From assembly GCA_029204225.1 (NCBI GenBank), contig CM055111.1, positions 11,607,999 to 11,671,998 of the forward strand: DNA of 64,000 nucleotides, written 5' to 3'. Positions 1 to 10,309 of this stretch are shown here, in pieces. The stretch's first letter is position 1; the number at the start of each line of letters is the position of its first letter. Below the pieces are notes generated by a model. The model was not told the origin of the DNA, ran no database searches, and saw only the letters and a list, made by a program, of their open reading frames with translations. The position numbers and the translations under genes were made by a program. The stretch comes from Diphasiastrum complanatum (lineage: Eukaryota; Streptophyta; Lycopodiopsida; Lycopodiales; Lycopodiaceae).

Positions 1-372
1 TTTAGTGGTAGCGGCACTACGAGCGCATGTGCTGTTTAGAAAGATAGACATGTTGCTGTAGTAGATTTAGATTCCAATTTAGTAAATACTGTAAAAATGA
101 GAATAAAATTTCTTTCGATTTTGCCAGATGAACTGGTTGAGGTAGGAAAGAGTTCAGACAACAAGGACTCAGTAATTCCCTTGTCCAAAGAACCCCAACC
201 TCCTGCTAGCGGAAAAGTGGGTGATACAGGAGAGTTTGCTGATGCCCTAGTTCAAAACTATAATGTGGTTACAGTTGTCGAGGAAATTGTGGAAGAGGTG
301 TCAGTTGACACTCCAGTGGCTCCTCATGAAAAAGAGAAAGATGTAAATGACCTTGATGATTTTTGGGAGTAA
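1..372 (+). pseudogene. C-terminal end of a possible N4/N6-type DNA methylase-like protein, cut by the window edge
   Basis: The frame is open from base 1 to the TAA at 370-372 except for one TAG at 37-39; the first ATG after it is at 97. The residues before and after the stop contain FSGSGTTSACAV and, about 8 residues on, VAVVDLD, then an Arg (KMRI). This order (F-x-G-S/T-G-T-T, acidic end of the next strand, then a helix ending in Arg) is the SAM-binding motif I region found near the C-terminus of beta-class N4-cytosine/N6-adenine methylases. The remaining ~80 residues are acidic and low-complexity and end in DLDDFWE; I do not recognise them. The methylase reading is an inference from one short motif. 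The catalytic motif (D/N/S-P-P-Y/W) would lie upstream, outside the window. The in-frame TAG suggests a pseudogene or a transposon-borne copy, although an exon boundary near base 40 is possible. Confidence 0.4.
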
Positions 373-2130
373 TAGTTTTTCTCCTATTTTAAGAAACAAT
401 AACGTTTATATTTCTTGAAGTATTGTGTATTGAAATCTTTTTTATTAATTTAATTTTGTTAAGTTTGTTTGTATTAAAAAGATAGATTTAGCAGTTTTTT
501 AATGATTTGAATATTGGCAAAACTAAAATTGTAACGAACTATCAAGTTTTAAATATTTTAATTTTTTGTTGTGTTTATATAATAAGGTTTTGGAAATAAT
601 TTCGTTTGCAATCATTCAATGTTTAAATATAAGTAAAGAATCTTATACTGATTAAAATTTTGTCATAATTTAAAAAATATTTTTCTTGATGCAAGAATTG
701 TAATTTAAAAAACTTTCAAAATAAAAAAAGTCTAAAAACTTTTGTTTTAAATAAGAAAAGGATTTTATTTTAGTTATTTTAGTGGTTGTGTGTCTAATGC
801 TTTTATTTTGAATAGTATTATTATTTCATATAAGCTAATTTGCAGTTATTAATAAATCTATTAACAAAATTTAGTTGCTTGATTAATTTTCTTGCAAAAT
901 ACAATATTCTTTTAGCATTATAATATCTTTATTTGAAGCATTTTAAATATGAGTATTTTTTTTAAAAATTAAAAAAATCGATAAATGGGTTTCCATGTCA
1001 TTTCTCTTTTTTTTGGTCATCGTGTTGGAACTCGTTTCTTGGTTGTTTTTTTTTTCATATTTATGCTACAACATGCATACTAAATTATCATAATAAAACC
1101 TTTGATAAAAGTCTCATGAATATAACGTAGTGATTTAACTATAAATATAATAAACTAAATCAAAAAAGAAAAATGTACATATTTTATCATCATTTTGATA
1201 TAAAAAAATATTATTGATATACGGTTTACATGAATACCTGAAGTATATCTACATAAAAAAAGACTTATCTCTCCTTTCTTATGCTCTCCATACTCTTATC
1301 ATGTTTGGTCGTCTCTAAAAATTTGCATAAAAGTAGGACTAGGATTTCCTTCTTGTATCTACAAAGGCATGCCAACACAATAAATTAAATGTATCGCAAA
1401 GTATAATAATAGATAATAATTTTTGAATTCTAGAAATCTACATAAACATTTATCAGAAATATAAACTTTTACATACCAATTGATCGATTTTCTATTCCCA
1501 TGTAACTAGCTCTTCTTGTATGAACTAAATTTATTTGCTTGGCTCGCACTTTTTTATTTTTTTGGCTAATCTTCTTCTCCCATGCAACATTAAATCAAAA
1601 CAAATTTATTCAGTTTTTATACTCCACAAAATAATTTTGTAATTGTGTATCATCCACAACTACACGTAATAGTATTTGAAATAAACAAACTTCAAAATGT
1701 TATATTTAAAATTTCTCGTCATTAGTCCTTTTTTCTCGATTGCTCTTCATTCAACCACATGTGGTTGAGTACATTGGCTTAATTGGCTCAACTCCACTTG
1801 GTTTGGCATTTAATACAATACTTGATGCTATGCTAAATTTTCATCTTCAAAAATGTTTTGACAAGAACGATTTAATTTTTTTTTTATGAAAAAGAGCAAT
1901 CGTATTATGCCTACATTTAAAAGAAGTGTTAGAAATATATGCATTATTATTTATTTACATCTAATTTTATGAAATATATAACTAAGCGTAATCATCTAAT
2001 TACCTGTATACTTTGTTGAACCACATCTTTATGCATTTGAGGCACATCTCGAATGGAAGGTAAGGTGATGTCAATCTTTGTTCTCACAAACCCAAAAAGT
2101 GTTTGACAGAACTTATGCACTCAAAGTCAT
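373..2130. other. AT-rich intergenic stretch without a recognisable gene
   Basis: Very AT-rich DNA with many homopolymer A and T runs and stop codons in every frame. I find no long frame, no terminal repeats and no RNA-like structure. The first part could be 3' UTR of the frame ending at 372, but no clear polyadenylation arrangement stands out. Confidence 0.5.
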
Positions 2131-2135
2131 TTGGC

Positions 2136-2545
2136 CATACATTGTTTGTCTTAATTTTTTTTTACTAAAATGAAGACTATACACTAAACTAAATGATCGG
2201 TAGGGGCTTTTTCTTCCATTGTTGAAGTGCATTAAGCTATGGAAAGAATGGCATTCATCACTAATTGAAGGAGTTGCACATAGATTCCACAATATCATTG
2301 TAGTCCATACCACATAGATTTGACCATACATTGATATACTTGTAAATTTTCTTGTTTGTTTGTCTTAAATTCTTTTGTACTAAAATGAAGACTATACACT
2401 AAACTAAATGATCGGTAGGGGCTTATTTCCCATTGTTTGAGTGCATTAAGCTATGCAAAGAATGGCATCCATCACTAATTGAAGGAGTTGCACAGATATT
2501 CCACAAGATCAGCATATTCCACACCACATAGATTCCATAAGATCA
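2136..2545. repeat. Tandem duplication of about 216 bp (two copies)
   Basis: Two adjacent copies share long matching blocks, for example AAGACTATACACTAAACTAA at about 2173 and again about 216 bp later, followed in both by ATGATCGGTAGGGGCTT and later by CACTAATTGAAGGAGTTGCA. The copies differ by scattered substitutions and small indels, so this is an old duplication. No coding potential is visible. Confidence 0.8.
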
Positions 2546-3285
2546 ACATATTACACATCACCATTGCAATGACAATGGTGGGCTCCCACACATCTAAGGG
2601 TTGGAAGCTATACATACCATCATCTTGGAAAGATGGTGGTACCGATGACTGACTTTGGCTGCACCATGTTTGAGAAGTCAGTCATGGTGCAAAATGGGCT
2701 CATCTTATTCCACATATTCGATGATTCTTGAGATTGTAAAACAAATGCAAACCACATAAAATTGACATGTCGACAAAATATAAACATTTAAGTCCATGAA
2801 AATTTCCAAAAAAATCATTTTATGGCCCATAAAAATCTATAAACAAGTTGGAGAGTTATATTAGAGCTTATAGTAAGTCAAATAGTTTGGGCATTAATAA
2901 AATTTCAACCGTAAAGTAGAATCTTTGTCATAAAGATTTTCTTTACATCAAATTCAACGACGTTCAATTATGACTCGACCTAATGGCCATATAAGTGAAC
3001 TAGGTCAATTTCATGGTTAGGATCGGTGAAAAAAAGGTCACTCCAAACAACGACTTAGTGGAAAGCACGTTGTGAAATTGCCAGGGACCCACTGAGAGCA
3101 GTGACATTGCCAAAGTGACCCCGTGGAAGCATACTGTGGGACACTGAGTGCAGTGACCCAATGGAAAGCACAACATGAAATTGCCAGGCATAGGCGAAAA
3201 GGTCCAAGCATAGGTGAAAAGGTCACTATGACCCACGGAAAGGTCCCCATTCTATTACCCCAATACATTAGGGCTCCTAGCCAAC
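2546..3285. other. Intergenic stretch with a ~100-bp internal near-repeat
   Basis: Contains two similar blocks beginning near 3060 and 3169 (GAAAGCAC...TGAAATTGCCAG), with repeated phrases such as ACTGAG.GCAGTGAC and CATAGG.GAAAAGGTC. The small open frames on either strand overlap this repetition and show no protein-like composition. No gene called. Confidence 0.45.
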
Positions 3286-4767
3286 TGCCTCAAGTCATGG
3301 TATACATTTTGCTGGAGAAGCCAAGCAGCCAACTCAACGCCTTCAATTTGCTCTCATCCATCGCCTGCAGCGATACTACTCCCGCTTGCTGTAGCTATAC
3401 TCTCCTCCGCTTGCTCTCTCTCCTCCTTATGTGCTCGCATCTTCTTTCTTTCTGCTTCAGCTGCTGGATTGTTATGTGGAGCTGAATGCGCTGCTGCTCA
3501 CAAAATTCAGGTATTAGCGTATTTATTTGCTTTGCATTATCCTTAGGCTACCCTGTTTAAACGTTCATGAACACGTAGTAATGGTGCACTGAGTGTGTGG
3601 CACTTGCGTTGTTCTTCAGTTTTTGTTGCGTTTGCTTTGAAAAGCACGCTCATCCTGTAGTGTTGTTGAGGAAGGATGGTCCTCAGTCTAGTGCGTGTCT
3701 GCCTGTTTGGTTGTCTTCAGCTCAACAATCTACAAAGAGCAATCTGGAATTAACAAACATGTCACGAATTGTCCAAAGGATAATTGAAAGCTAACAAGAT
3801 ACATATTGAAGCATGTAGCATATCAGACAAGTGAGTATGTGGGTCGCTTGATTTGATCCTTAAACAATAGTGAATGAAGAGCTTATAAGCGCATGCAGGC
3901 AGCTGCGACTCAAAAGTGCATCTATGGATGGAATGCTTGAGCTGGCGTGTTGAATCTCATTATAACAGTAGATATGATTTTGGGTTTAATGGTTTGAGGT
4001 ATATATTGCAGAAGGAAAAGGGTGTCAATCAGCTGTTCGCAAGGTTTTGATCGAGAGGATACGGCTTCTCAAGAAGGTTTAACTCGTGATCTTTCGATTC
4101 GGTTAGCTGTACTAACTTTCCTTGCGAACAAAAAAATTTCATGAAGCTCAACTTGACTTAGTTTCCTTGTGGCTCAATCATTCAAGCTCTGGCCAGCTAA
4201 TTGCTGAGGTAAGCCATGGCAGCTATCCTTTATCATATCATCACGTCGAAGAAAAGCACATCAATCGTTTTTTGAAACTCCCAGGTTTGTGTATGTTGCA
4301 TTCGCAAAGTTGAAATATATAATCTATTTTCGCAGTGAAAATGCTACTGTATGGTTTTACAATTTGATTCATCTACAGCGCTCAAGGAGAGTTTGCGTCA
4401 ATTTAACCTTCACCGTTCCTAAAGGCCGAAAGTGTTACGACTTCGTTGCAACATGGAATCGAAGACAAAGGTCTGCCCGTCTGCTGAGGAAGGTAATGAA
4501 AAATCAGGATGCTTGTATTCATTCGAATGGCTAGACCCTACACCAGACGTAAGACATGCAAATAAAAGGCGCGAGCTTGCAAGCAAGCTGATTGCAAGAA
4601 ACCGACAAAAAGCTGATATAAGAACAGGAACTAGAAAGAGTTCATGGAAGTTTCATATGAAAAAAGTAAAACTAAAAGTGACTACACTGTTAGAAGGGTT
4701 GCGCGAAAGCTGTCGTAAACTTAACTGTGCTAGCGGCTCTCCTCCATATGAAAGAGCTCAATCTTAG
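3286..4767 (+). pseudogene. Possible decayed or multi-exon plant gene, unrecognised
   Basis: Several pieces look exon-like, though I recognise no family. A CT-rich leader (about 3340-3507) ends in CAG followed by GTATTAG, a plausible donor. A block at 4011-4076 preceded by TTGCAG reads VRKVLIERIRLLKK in one frame and is followed by GT. A piece near 4135-4208 reads QLDLVSLWLNHSSSGQLIAE and ends in GAG followed by GTAAGC. A block from about 4375 to 4767 carries a 111-residue basic frame (4432-4767) with FEWLDPTPDVRHANKRREL, preceded by CTACAG and broken upstream by a TAA near 4418. The pieces suggest a spliced gene that has partly decayed, or unspliced exons I cannot join with confidence. Alternatively these are chance frames; confidence is low. 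Confidence 0.25.
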
Positions 4768-6235
4768 CAGCAGAAAAGTTTCTGAAAGTACTGTATGTAC
4801 CTGCTTCTTCCTCTGATCAGAAACGGCTCCTATTTCTAATTGAAACACTGCTACAGGTGACTCACAATTGAGAATTTTTATTTCTAGGAGTAATTGTCAA
4901 TGTTGGTCTTGTTTGTGATTTGGTATTGTAAAGCCACAAGATCTGTTCAGCTAAACTTTTGGCTCAGAATGACAAAACAGTATATACTGAAAGCTTGAGA
5001 AGGTTCAAGTTTCTTGTGATGCATAAAGCAACGTGCCAGTGATGCAAGTGATTTTCATTATTTTTTGTGTTTCATGTGAAAGAAAAAAGTGTGCGTGGCT
5101 TTGAGCAAGAGTGATCTGGAATATTTGCTTGATCTAGCAAAACACTTTTTCAAAAGACATTATAATTCCCAAGAAGTACCTATTCAAGCAAATCTATTCC
5201 AATACTTGCAAGTATTGTAATCCTTTGCATATACTTTATAGAAAGTTATGTTATATGGTGTGGATGGGCTTTTGATGCTGGTGTTTTATGGGAATAATTG
5301 CATGCTATAATTCTTACTTTTCTCAATCCAGATTGCCCAAGAGGAGAAGTATTTACGTGGACTAGATGTTATCATAAACTTTATATAACATTGATTTTCA
5401 TACTCAATATATTTATTGCTTTGTGCACGTGCCCGCATATTCCATGTTAGTCTAGGATGGTTTGACATCATCACTAAACTATTGATATAAGTGTGCTTGC
5501 AAGCATCTCTCACTAGATGGATGATGTAATATCTAAGGGGCGTGAGTCATCATTCTCTTCTTTTTATAAACTTTATAGCATTTATGGCAGTACAACTTAA
5601 AAGGCATGTTGTGTATCCCACCTTAAAAAATAATAGTCAATATAAAAGGATCACTTTTAGGCCTCGTTGCTATATCAAAATGCTATATCAAAAGGAGCAT
5701 ATGACTAGTCACTTTCTAATGAATTTTTTTTATATGGACACATATTAGTATCTAGATAAATATCCAAGGTTAAATATTCATTAATGGAGAAAAGAGATGA
5801 ACTATAATAAATGTAAATTAGTACTATACTAGTGAGACAAATTTTAGATTATTTGACAAAACAAAGTTTTTGCTAGTCAAAACAATCAATGCAATATCAA
5901 GCTTTAGCAAGACCTCAATTAAAAATGGAAAATGCCTCACCATGACATCTAAAGTTCCACTCTCATGTAATTCAACTCAGTCTCACAATTGACATATCCT
6001 TCAAATATAACTTCATATTACTAACAAATTCATCTACATTTATCAATAAAATCTCTTTTGAGGAAGAAAATTTTGGCAAAGTTGCTGATAATACAAAAAT
6101 TGGGTGAATTGGTCTATCACCCAGATAATACTGATGGATAAACATCATCTTCAAAATAGAATAGCTTCATTATCTCTCGCACAATTATCCTATAGTTTAC
6201 CACAACCTGCACCATCTACACAGACATACACACAC
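4768..6235. other. AT-rich intergenic stretch
   Basis: No frame with protein-like composition, no terminal inverted repeats and no microsatellite longer than about 20 bp were seen. Short frames on both strands are composed of AT-rich codons and are most likely chance. Confidence 0.5.
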
Positions 6236-6239
6236 ACTC

Positions 6240-7600
6240 TCAATCCCATATTTGTCTCGGCATGCAGCACTAGATGAAACAGACGGCTTGCAAGACGGAG
6301 CTCGTTCAGCGATACTGGACCACTTCTTTGAAATGCTGAAAAGTGGTCCATTTGTTGTGCCCTAAATGGTGCTCCTTTCGGCATGAAGGACATTTTTAGG
6401 CAAACGACGTCCGAATTGAGCTGCAACTGGTCCAGTGGGTTCGTGCCAAGCCACGAACCTGTGGCCACCTTACATCCGAGGTTCTGACATCTCTAGCATG
6501 AATCCGACTAGGTTCCAGTCTGACAGACCTAGGTTTCCTATATTGCTTTTAGGGTTTATGGCTCGAACACACGTTTCTCTATGAGTACAAAATTGTTTGG
6601 AGCCCGGTTTGTTGCTGCAAGTTTGTCTTGATGCGTAGCATTGGACAAAATAGATAGGATCCAAAACAAACCCCGTTCGGCAATATCATACCACTTCTTG
6701 GGAATGCCAAAAAGTAGTCCATTTTTGTGCCCTAATGGCGCTCCATTCGGCACGAAGGATGTTTTCAAAAAAACAACGTCCAAGTTGAGCTACAGCTGGT
6801 CCAGTGGGTTTGTGCCAAGCCCACGAACCTGTGGGCACCTTCTGTCCGAGGTTTTGACATCTCTAGCATGAATCCGATCAGTTTTCGATCTGACAGACCT
6901 AGGTTTCCTATATTGCTTTTAGGGTTTATGGCTTGGATGCATGTTTGTAGGAAACTGTTTGGAACTCATTTTGTTGCTGCGGGTTTGTCTCGGCGTGTAG
7001 CACTGGATGGATGACATGCAAAACAGAGCCCATTCGACGATATCGGACCACTTCTTTGGATTGCCAAAGAGTAGTCCATTCTTGTGCCTAATGGCGCTCC
7101 ACCTGACATGAAGGACGTTTTCAAAAAAATGACATCCAAGTTCACCTGGGCTTGGTCCAGTGGATTCGTGCCAAGCCCACGAACTTGTGGCCACCTTCTG
7201 TCTAAGGTTCTGACATCCCTAGCACAAATGATCCGACCAGTTTTCGATCCGACAGATCTAGGTTTCCTATATTGCTTTTAGGGTTTATGGCATGGATGCA
7301 TGTTTATCTATATAGTATGGAACCATTTGGAACTCGTTTTGTTGCTGTAGGTTCGTCTCAGCGTGCAACATTGGACGAAACAAATGTCATGCAAAACAGA
7401 GCTCGTTCGATGATATCGGACCACTTCTTTGGAATGCCAAAAAGTAGTCCATTCTTGTGTCCTAATGGCGTTCCATCCGGCACAAAGGACGTTTTTAGAA
7501 AAATGACCTCCAAGTTGAGCTGCACCTGGTCCACTAGGTTCGTGCCAAGCTCACGAACCTATGGCCACCTTTGACATCTCTAGCACGAATCCGACCAGTC
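6240..7600. repeat. Tandem array of a ~360-bp repeat, nearly four copies
   Basis: The landmark CCACTTCTT(T/G)GGAATGCC recurs at about 6329, 6689, 7048 and 7418, giving unit lengths near 360 bp. Each unit also carries GTAGTCCATTC, CCTAATGGCGCTCC, a block reading ACGAACCTGTGGCCACCTT and TAGGTTTCCTATATTGCTTT in the same order. The copies differ by roughly 5-15% by eye. Small open frames on both strands recur in register with the repeat and are not genes. The same unit occurs again at 50618-51680 and as a short piece near 38248-38292, so this is a dispersed tandem repeat family rather than a local duplication. Confidence 0.9.
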
Positions 7601-8180
7601 TCCTTTCTCTCACCCTCTTCCATTTTTTGGATTAAGTTTTACCATATCCCTCGGCCCCCACACACACAACGCGTGCACATGCACACACATCTTTTCATTC
7701 CATCTCAATTCTCCTTTCTTCTGTGCTATTCCCCTCTTATAATTTCTCACCCCCTCTTAACCTCATTGTAATGGGGGCTTATCTCCCCCACACAAATTCA
7801 TTGTACAACACGATATCATTTCATATAGTAGTTATGAAATGTGAAGCCTACCTTTTTTGACTAGAACTATTCAAAATGGCCCATTTCAACATGGTAGTTG
7901 TTAGGTGGTCCGGGCGATAGGTTTGACACCATGCCATTTAGCTCTAGGGTTCTCACCCCTCCCTCACATTGTATCGCCCATTCTCTTGCTAACGGTTCGG
8001 CTTGATTAGGCTGTGAACAATTATGCTATTAAATAGATTAGTTTATGAATGATTAGATTGTTAGACTCGATTAAATCATGCTCAATTAGGCTTTTAATTC
8101 AATAAGGATTTTAACAAAAGAGACAAAATAACGTTGTGGTAACATCATCTAAAAATTTGAAGTAATTGGAATTCAACAAG
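7601..8180. other. Intergenic stretch after the repeat array
   Basis: Pyrimidine-rich start (about 7605-7760), then mixed AT-rich DNA. I see no gene, terminal repeat or microsatellite beyond short CA runs near 7665-7690. Confidence 0.4.
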
Positions 8181-8182
8181 TA

Positions 8183-8324
8183 GTAATTAGGGTATTAGGT
8201 TTTAGGCTTTAGACATTAGATTTTAGGCATTAGGCTTTAGGACTTAGGCATTAGATTTTAGGCGTTACGATTGTATTTCAGGCATTAGGTTTTAGGCATT
8301 AGGCTTTAGGCATTACCATTAGGG

Positions 8325-8396
<72 letters not shown>

Positions 8397-8516
8397 TAGG
8401 GTGCATGTGTCTATGTACTATGTAATGGCCCTTTATGGCCCATTACACTAGGCTTTAGGCATTACGAATTATGTATTACGCATTCAGATTTAGCATTACA
8501 TTTTAGGTTTTAGGTT
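8183..8516. repeat. Degenerate TTTAGGCATTAGG minisatellite surrounding (TG)35
   Basis: Units such as TTTTAGGCATTAGGC and TTTAGGCATTAG repeat irregularly from about 8183 to 8324 and again from about 8448 to 8516. The core TTTAGG resembles the plant telomere motif TTTAGGG but is diverged. A perfect TG dinucleotide run of about 70 bp (8326-8395) sits inside it. Confidence 0.8.
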
Positions 8517-8520
8517 ACAT

Positions 8521-8640
8521 GTGAAGAAGAAAAAGAAGAGGAGAAGGAAGAAGAAGAAGAAGAAGAAGAAGATGATGATGATGATGATGATGAGGAGGAG
8601 GAGGAGGAGGAGGAGGAGAAGGAAGAAGATGAAGATGAGA
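8521..8640. repeat. Trinucleotide microsatellite (GAA/GAT/GAG)n
   Basis: Compound run of GAA, then GAT (about seven copies), then GAG triplets. It creates Lys/Arg/Met-rich and Phe/Leu/Ile-rich open frames on the two strands; these are by-products of the repeat and not genes. Confidence 0.95.
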
Positions 8641-8759
8641 GGACTTACATTTGTCTTGCTTCCTCTTGCTCGTGGCTCTTGCTCTTGCTTCCTCTTGTTT
8701 CTCCTTTCATGCTGACTGATTTTTCTCTCTTTCTCCTGAAAAAACACATCTATTCAAAG

Positions 8760-9139
8760 CCGGAAAGTCAACTTTAGATCCCTGGAAGGGGGGTGCCCTA
8801 CCTCTCCCCATCTTTGGTTGCAAGCTGAGGTGAAGGTCTCCTTCACCAGCTCCTGGACCATCTTCATCTCTTTATCGGTCACAGCAGAAAAACTCTAATA
8901 ACTTTTAATATCAATAGAATCTAAAAAATCGCTCCACTAAAAATGTATATCCGATAATCTCACCTGTTTTGTCTCTCTATAATAAAGAGATATAATAGTT
9001 GGATTGTTCTATACAGGCTCTAAAATTCTCGACTAGAAATCATTTTATTCTCACTTTTCAAATAGACTGGCCGAAAAAACTTTTATAAGATCAAATTGTA
9101 GGAGGACTTTCTCAGAAAGATCACCGATATGAATTTTCG
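8760..9139. other. Intergenic stretch ahead of the pararetrovirus-like fragment
   Basis: No open frame of note. It may hold older, unrecognisable upstream parts of the reverse transcriptase fragment that becomes readable near 9140. Confidence 0.35.
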
Positions 9140-9885
9140 TCAGTATCTGATTTGCAAAAGAAATTTAGATGTCTGAACTGGATCAACTAGAGTTTTCCTA
9201 ATCTTGCAATGTTGACCCAACCACTCCGCCATTTGTTAACTAAGCAAGGCAAGCAGCACCAATGGACAGTCGAACATCAATGATGTATTAAGCTAATATA
9301 ACATAATTGTTCAAATCTGCCACCCTTGCAACTGCCAACTACTGGTCAGTTAATTGTATGCACCGATGCCAGACTCCATGCATGGAGAGGTATCTTATGC
9401 GAAGAACAACCAGACCGTACTTTGGTTGTCTCTGCAGGTTTCCATCCGACTCCTTCACCCCTATGCAAAGTAGGTATTCACCCCCCCACAAAGAAATACT
9501 TGCTGCAAAAAAAGTGTTTACATATTTTCGCATCTTCAACTTGCAAAAGCACTTCTTTCTTCGAAGCGACCTAAAGAATTTCAATTCATTCTTACAAAGC
9601 AAAAACATTGAAGCCATTGGAAATGCCCACTTGATTCGCGGGTCACTCTAGTTCGAGCATTTCAACTATACATCTCAACATATTCCTGGGTTGAAAAATA
9701 ACATAGCTGATTCTCTAAATCCACATGTATCTCCTACCTTGACATTGGTCAAAGTAGCTTGTCAAAAGATCCAACTAGCTCCATCAAAGGAGACCCCACA
9801 AGTGATATCATCCCCCACCACCAACGAGGATGTCATTCCCCCACTCTCGATGTTGTCATATGATGATGTCATTTTCTACTCTTGA
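9140..9885 (+). pseudogene. Endogenous pararetrovirus-like RT/RNase H fragment (Caulimoviridae type), broken
   Basis: Frame 2 (from about 9146) shows the end of a reverse transcriptase and its connection to RNase H, including SFPNLAMLTQPLRHLLTK, with several stops. It continues at 9326 with GQLIVCTDARLHAWRGILCE, in which the TDA resembles the first catalytic Asp region of RNase H. The match then passes to frame 1 (from about 9460): SPPHKEILAAKKVFTYFRIF has the usual KEILA helix. A TAG lies at 9649-9651, followed by the IPGLKNNIADSLNPHV tail, which corresponds to the usual G-x-x-N-x-x-A-D-x-L end of the domain. Order and spacing fit pararetroviral (plant dsDNA reverse-transcribing) RNase H better than Ty3/gypsy, though a divergent gypsy is the alternative. 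At least one frameshift and four stops make it a non-functional relic. No capsid, movement protein or protease part is visible in the window. Confidence 0.6.
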
Positions 9886-10309
9886 AGCTCATGTCATACC
9901 CCACTATGAAAATATTCGAAACATCTTGGTAGTGCAATCCAGCTATCACTCAGCTGTTAATGATTAGTACCTCACTTGCATAGTGCGCCATTAAATTCGT
10001 ACATTGAAGCTGGTGAATCAGCACTCTCATCTCATTTGTAACTCAAAACCTAGCAGTATTTTTCTCTTATAGTGTTTTCTCATATAGCATAGTGCAAAGC
10101 TCTATGATCTACGGAGAACTATCTTTTGTATCCAATTTGCTTTCGTTCAATATCATTTTTTGTGCTAAATGTTATTGATCTGATCTGCTTTCGTTCATAT
10201 GCTTTCATTCAACCATATATATGTATATATACACACACACACATATACTAGTAAAGAGTGCCCGTCGTTGACGGACAATGGAGGTCGATCTAGGTGGCGG
10301 TCGATGATT
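9886..10309. other. Stretch between the relic and the minisatellite
   Basis: No gene seen. A short AT/AC run (ATATATGTATATATACACACAC) lies near 10215-10245, and a GTTGACGGAC motif near 10267 recurs at about 11532 on the far side of the minisatellite. Confidence 0.4.

Noticed and set aside
3000-3268. Minus-strand Cys/Phe-rich small frames that look like membrane peptides
   Set aside because: They span a local near-repeat in two overlapping frames and have no start context or family match.
6190-7574. Series of 60-100-residue frames on both strands
   Set aside because: They repeat in register with the 360-bp tandem unit and change frame between copies.
8183-8516. A CRISPR-like array
   Set aside because: Repeats are short, contiguous and degenerate, without unique spacers, and the context is a plant genome.
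8496-8747. Lys/Arg- and Phe/Leu-rich open frames on both strands
   Set aside because: They are translations of the trinucleotide microsatellite and flanks; no independent coding signal.
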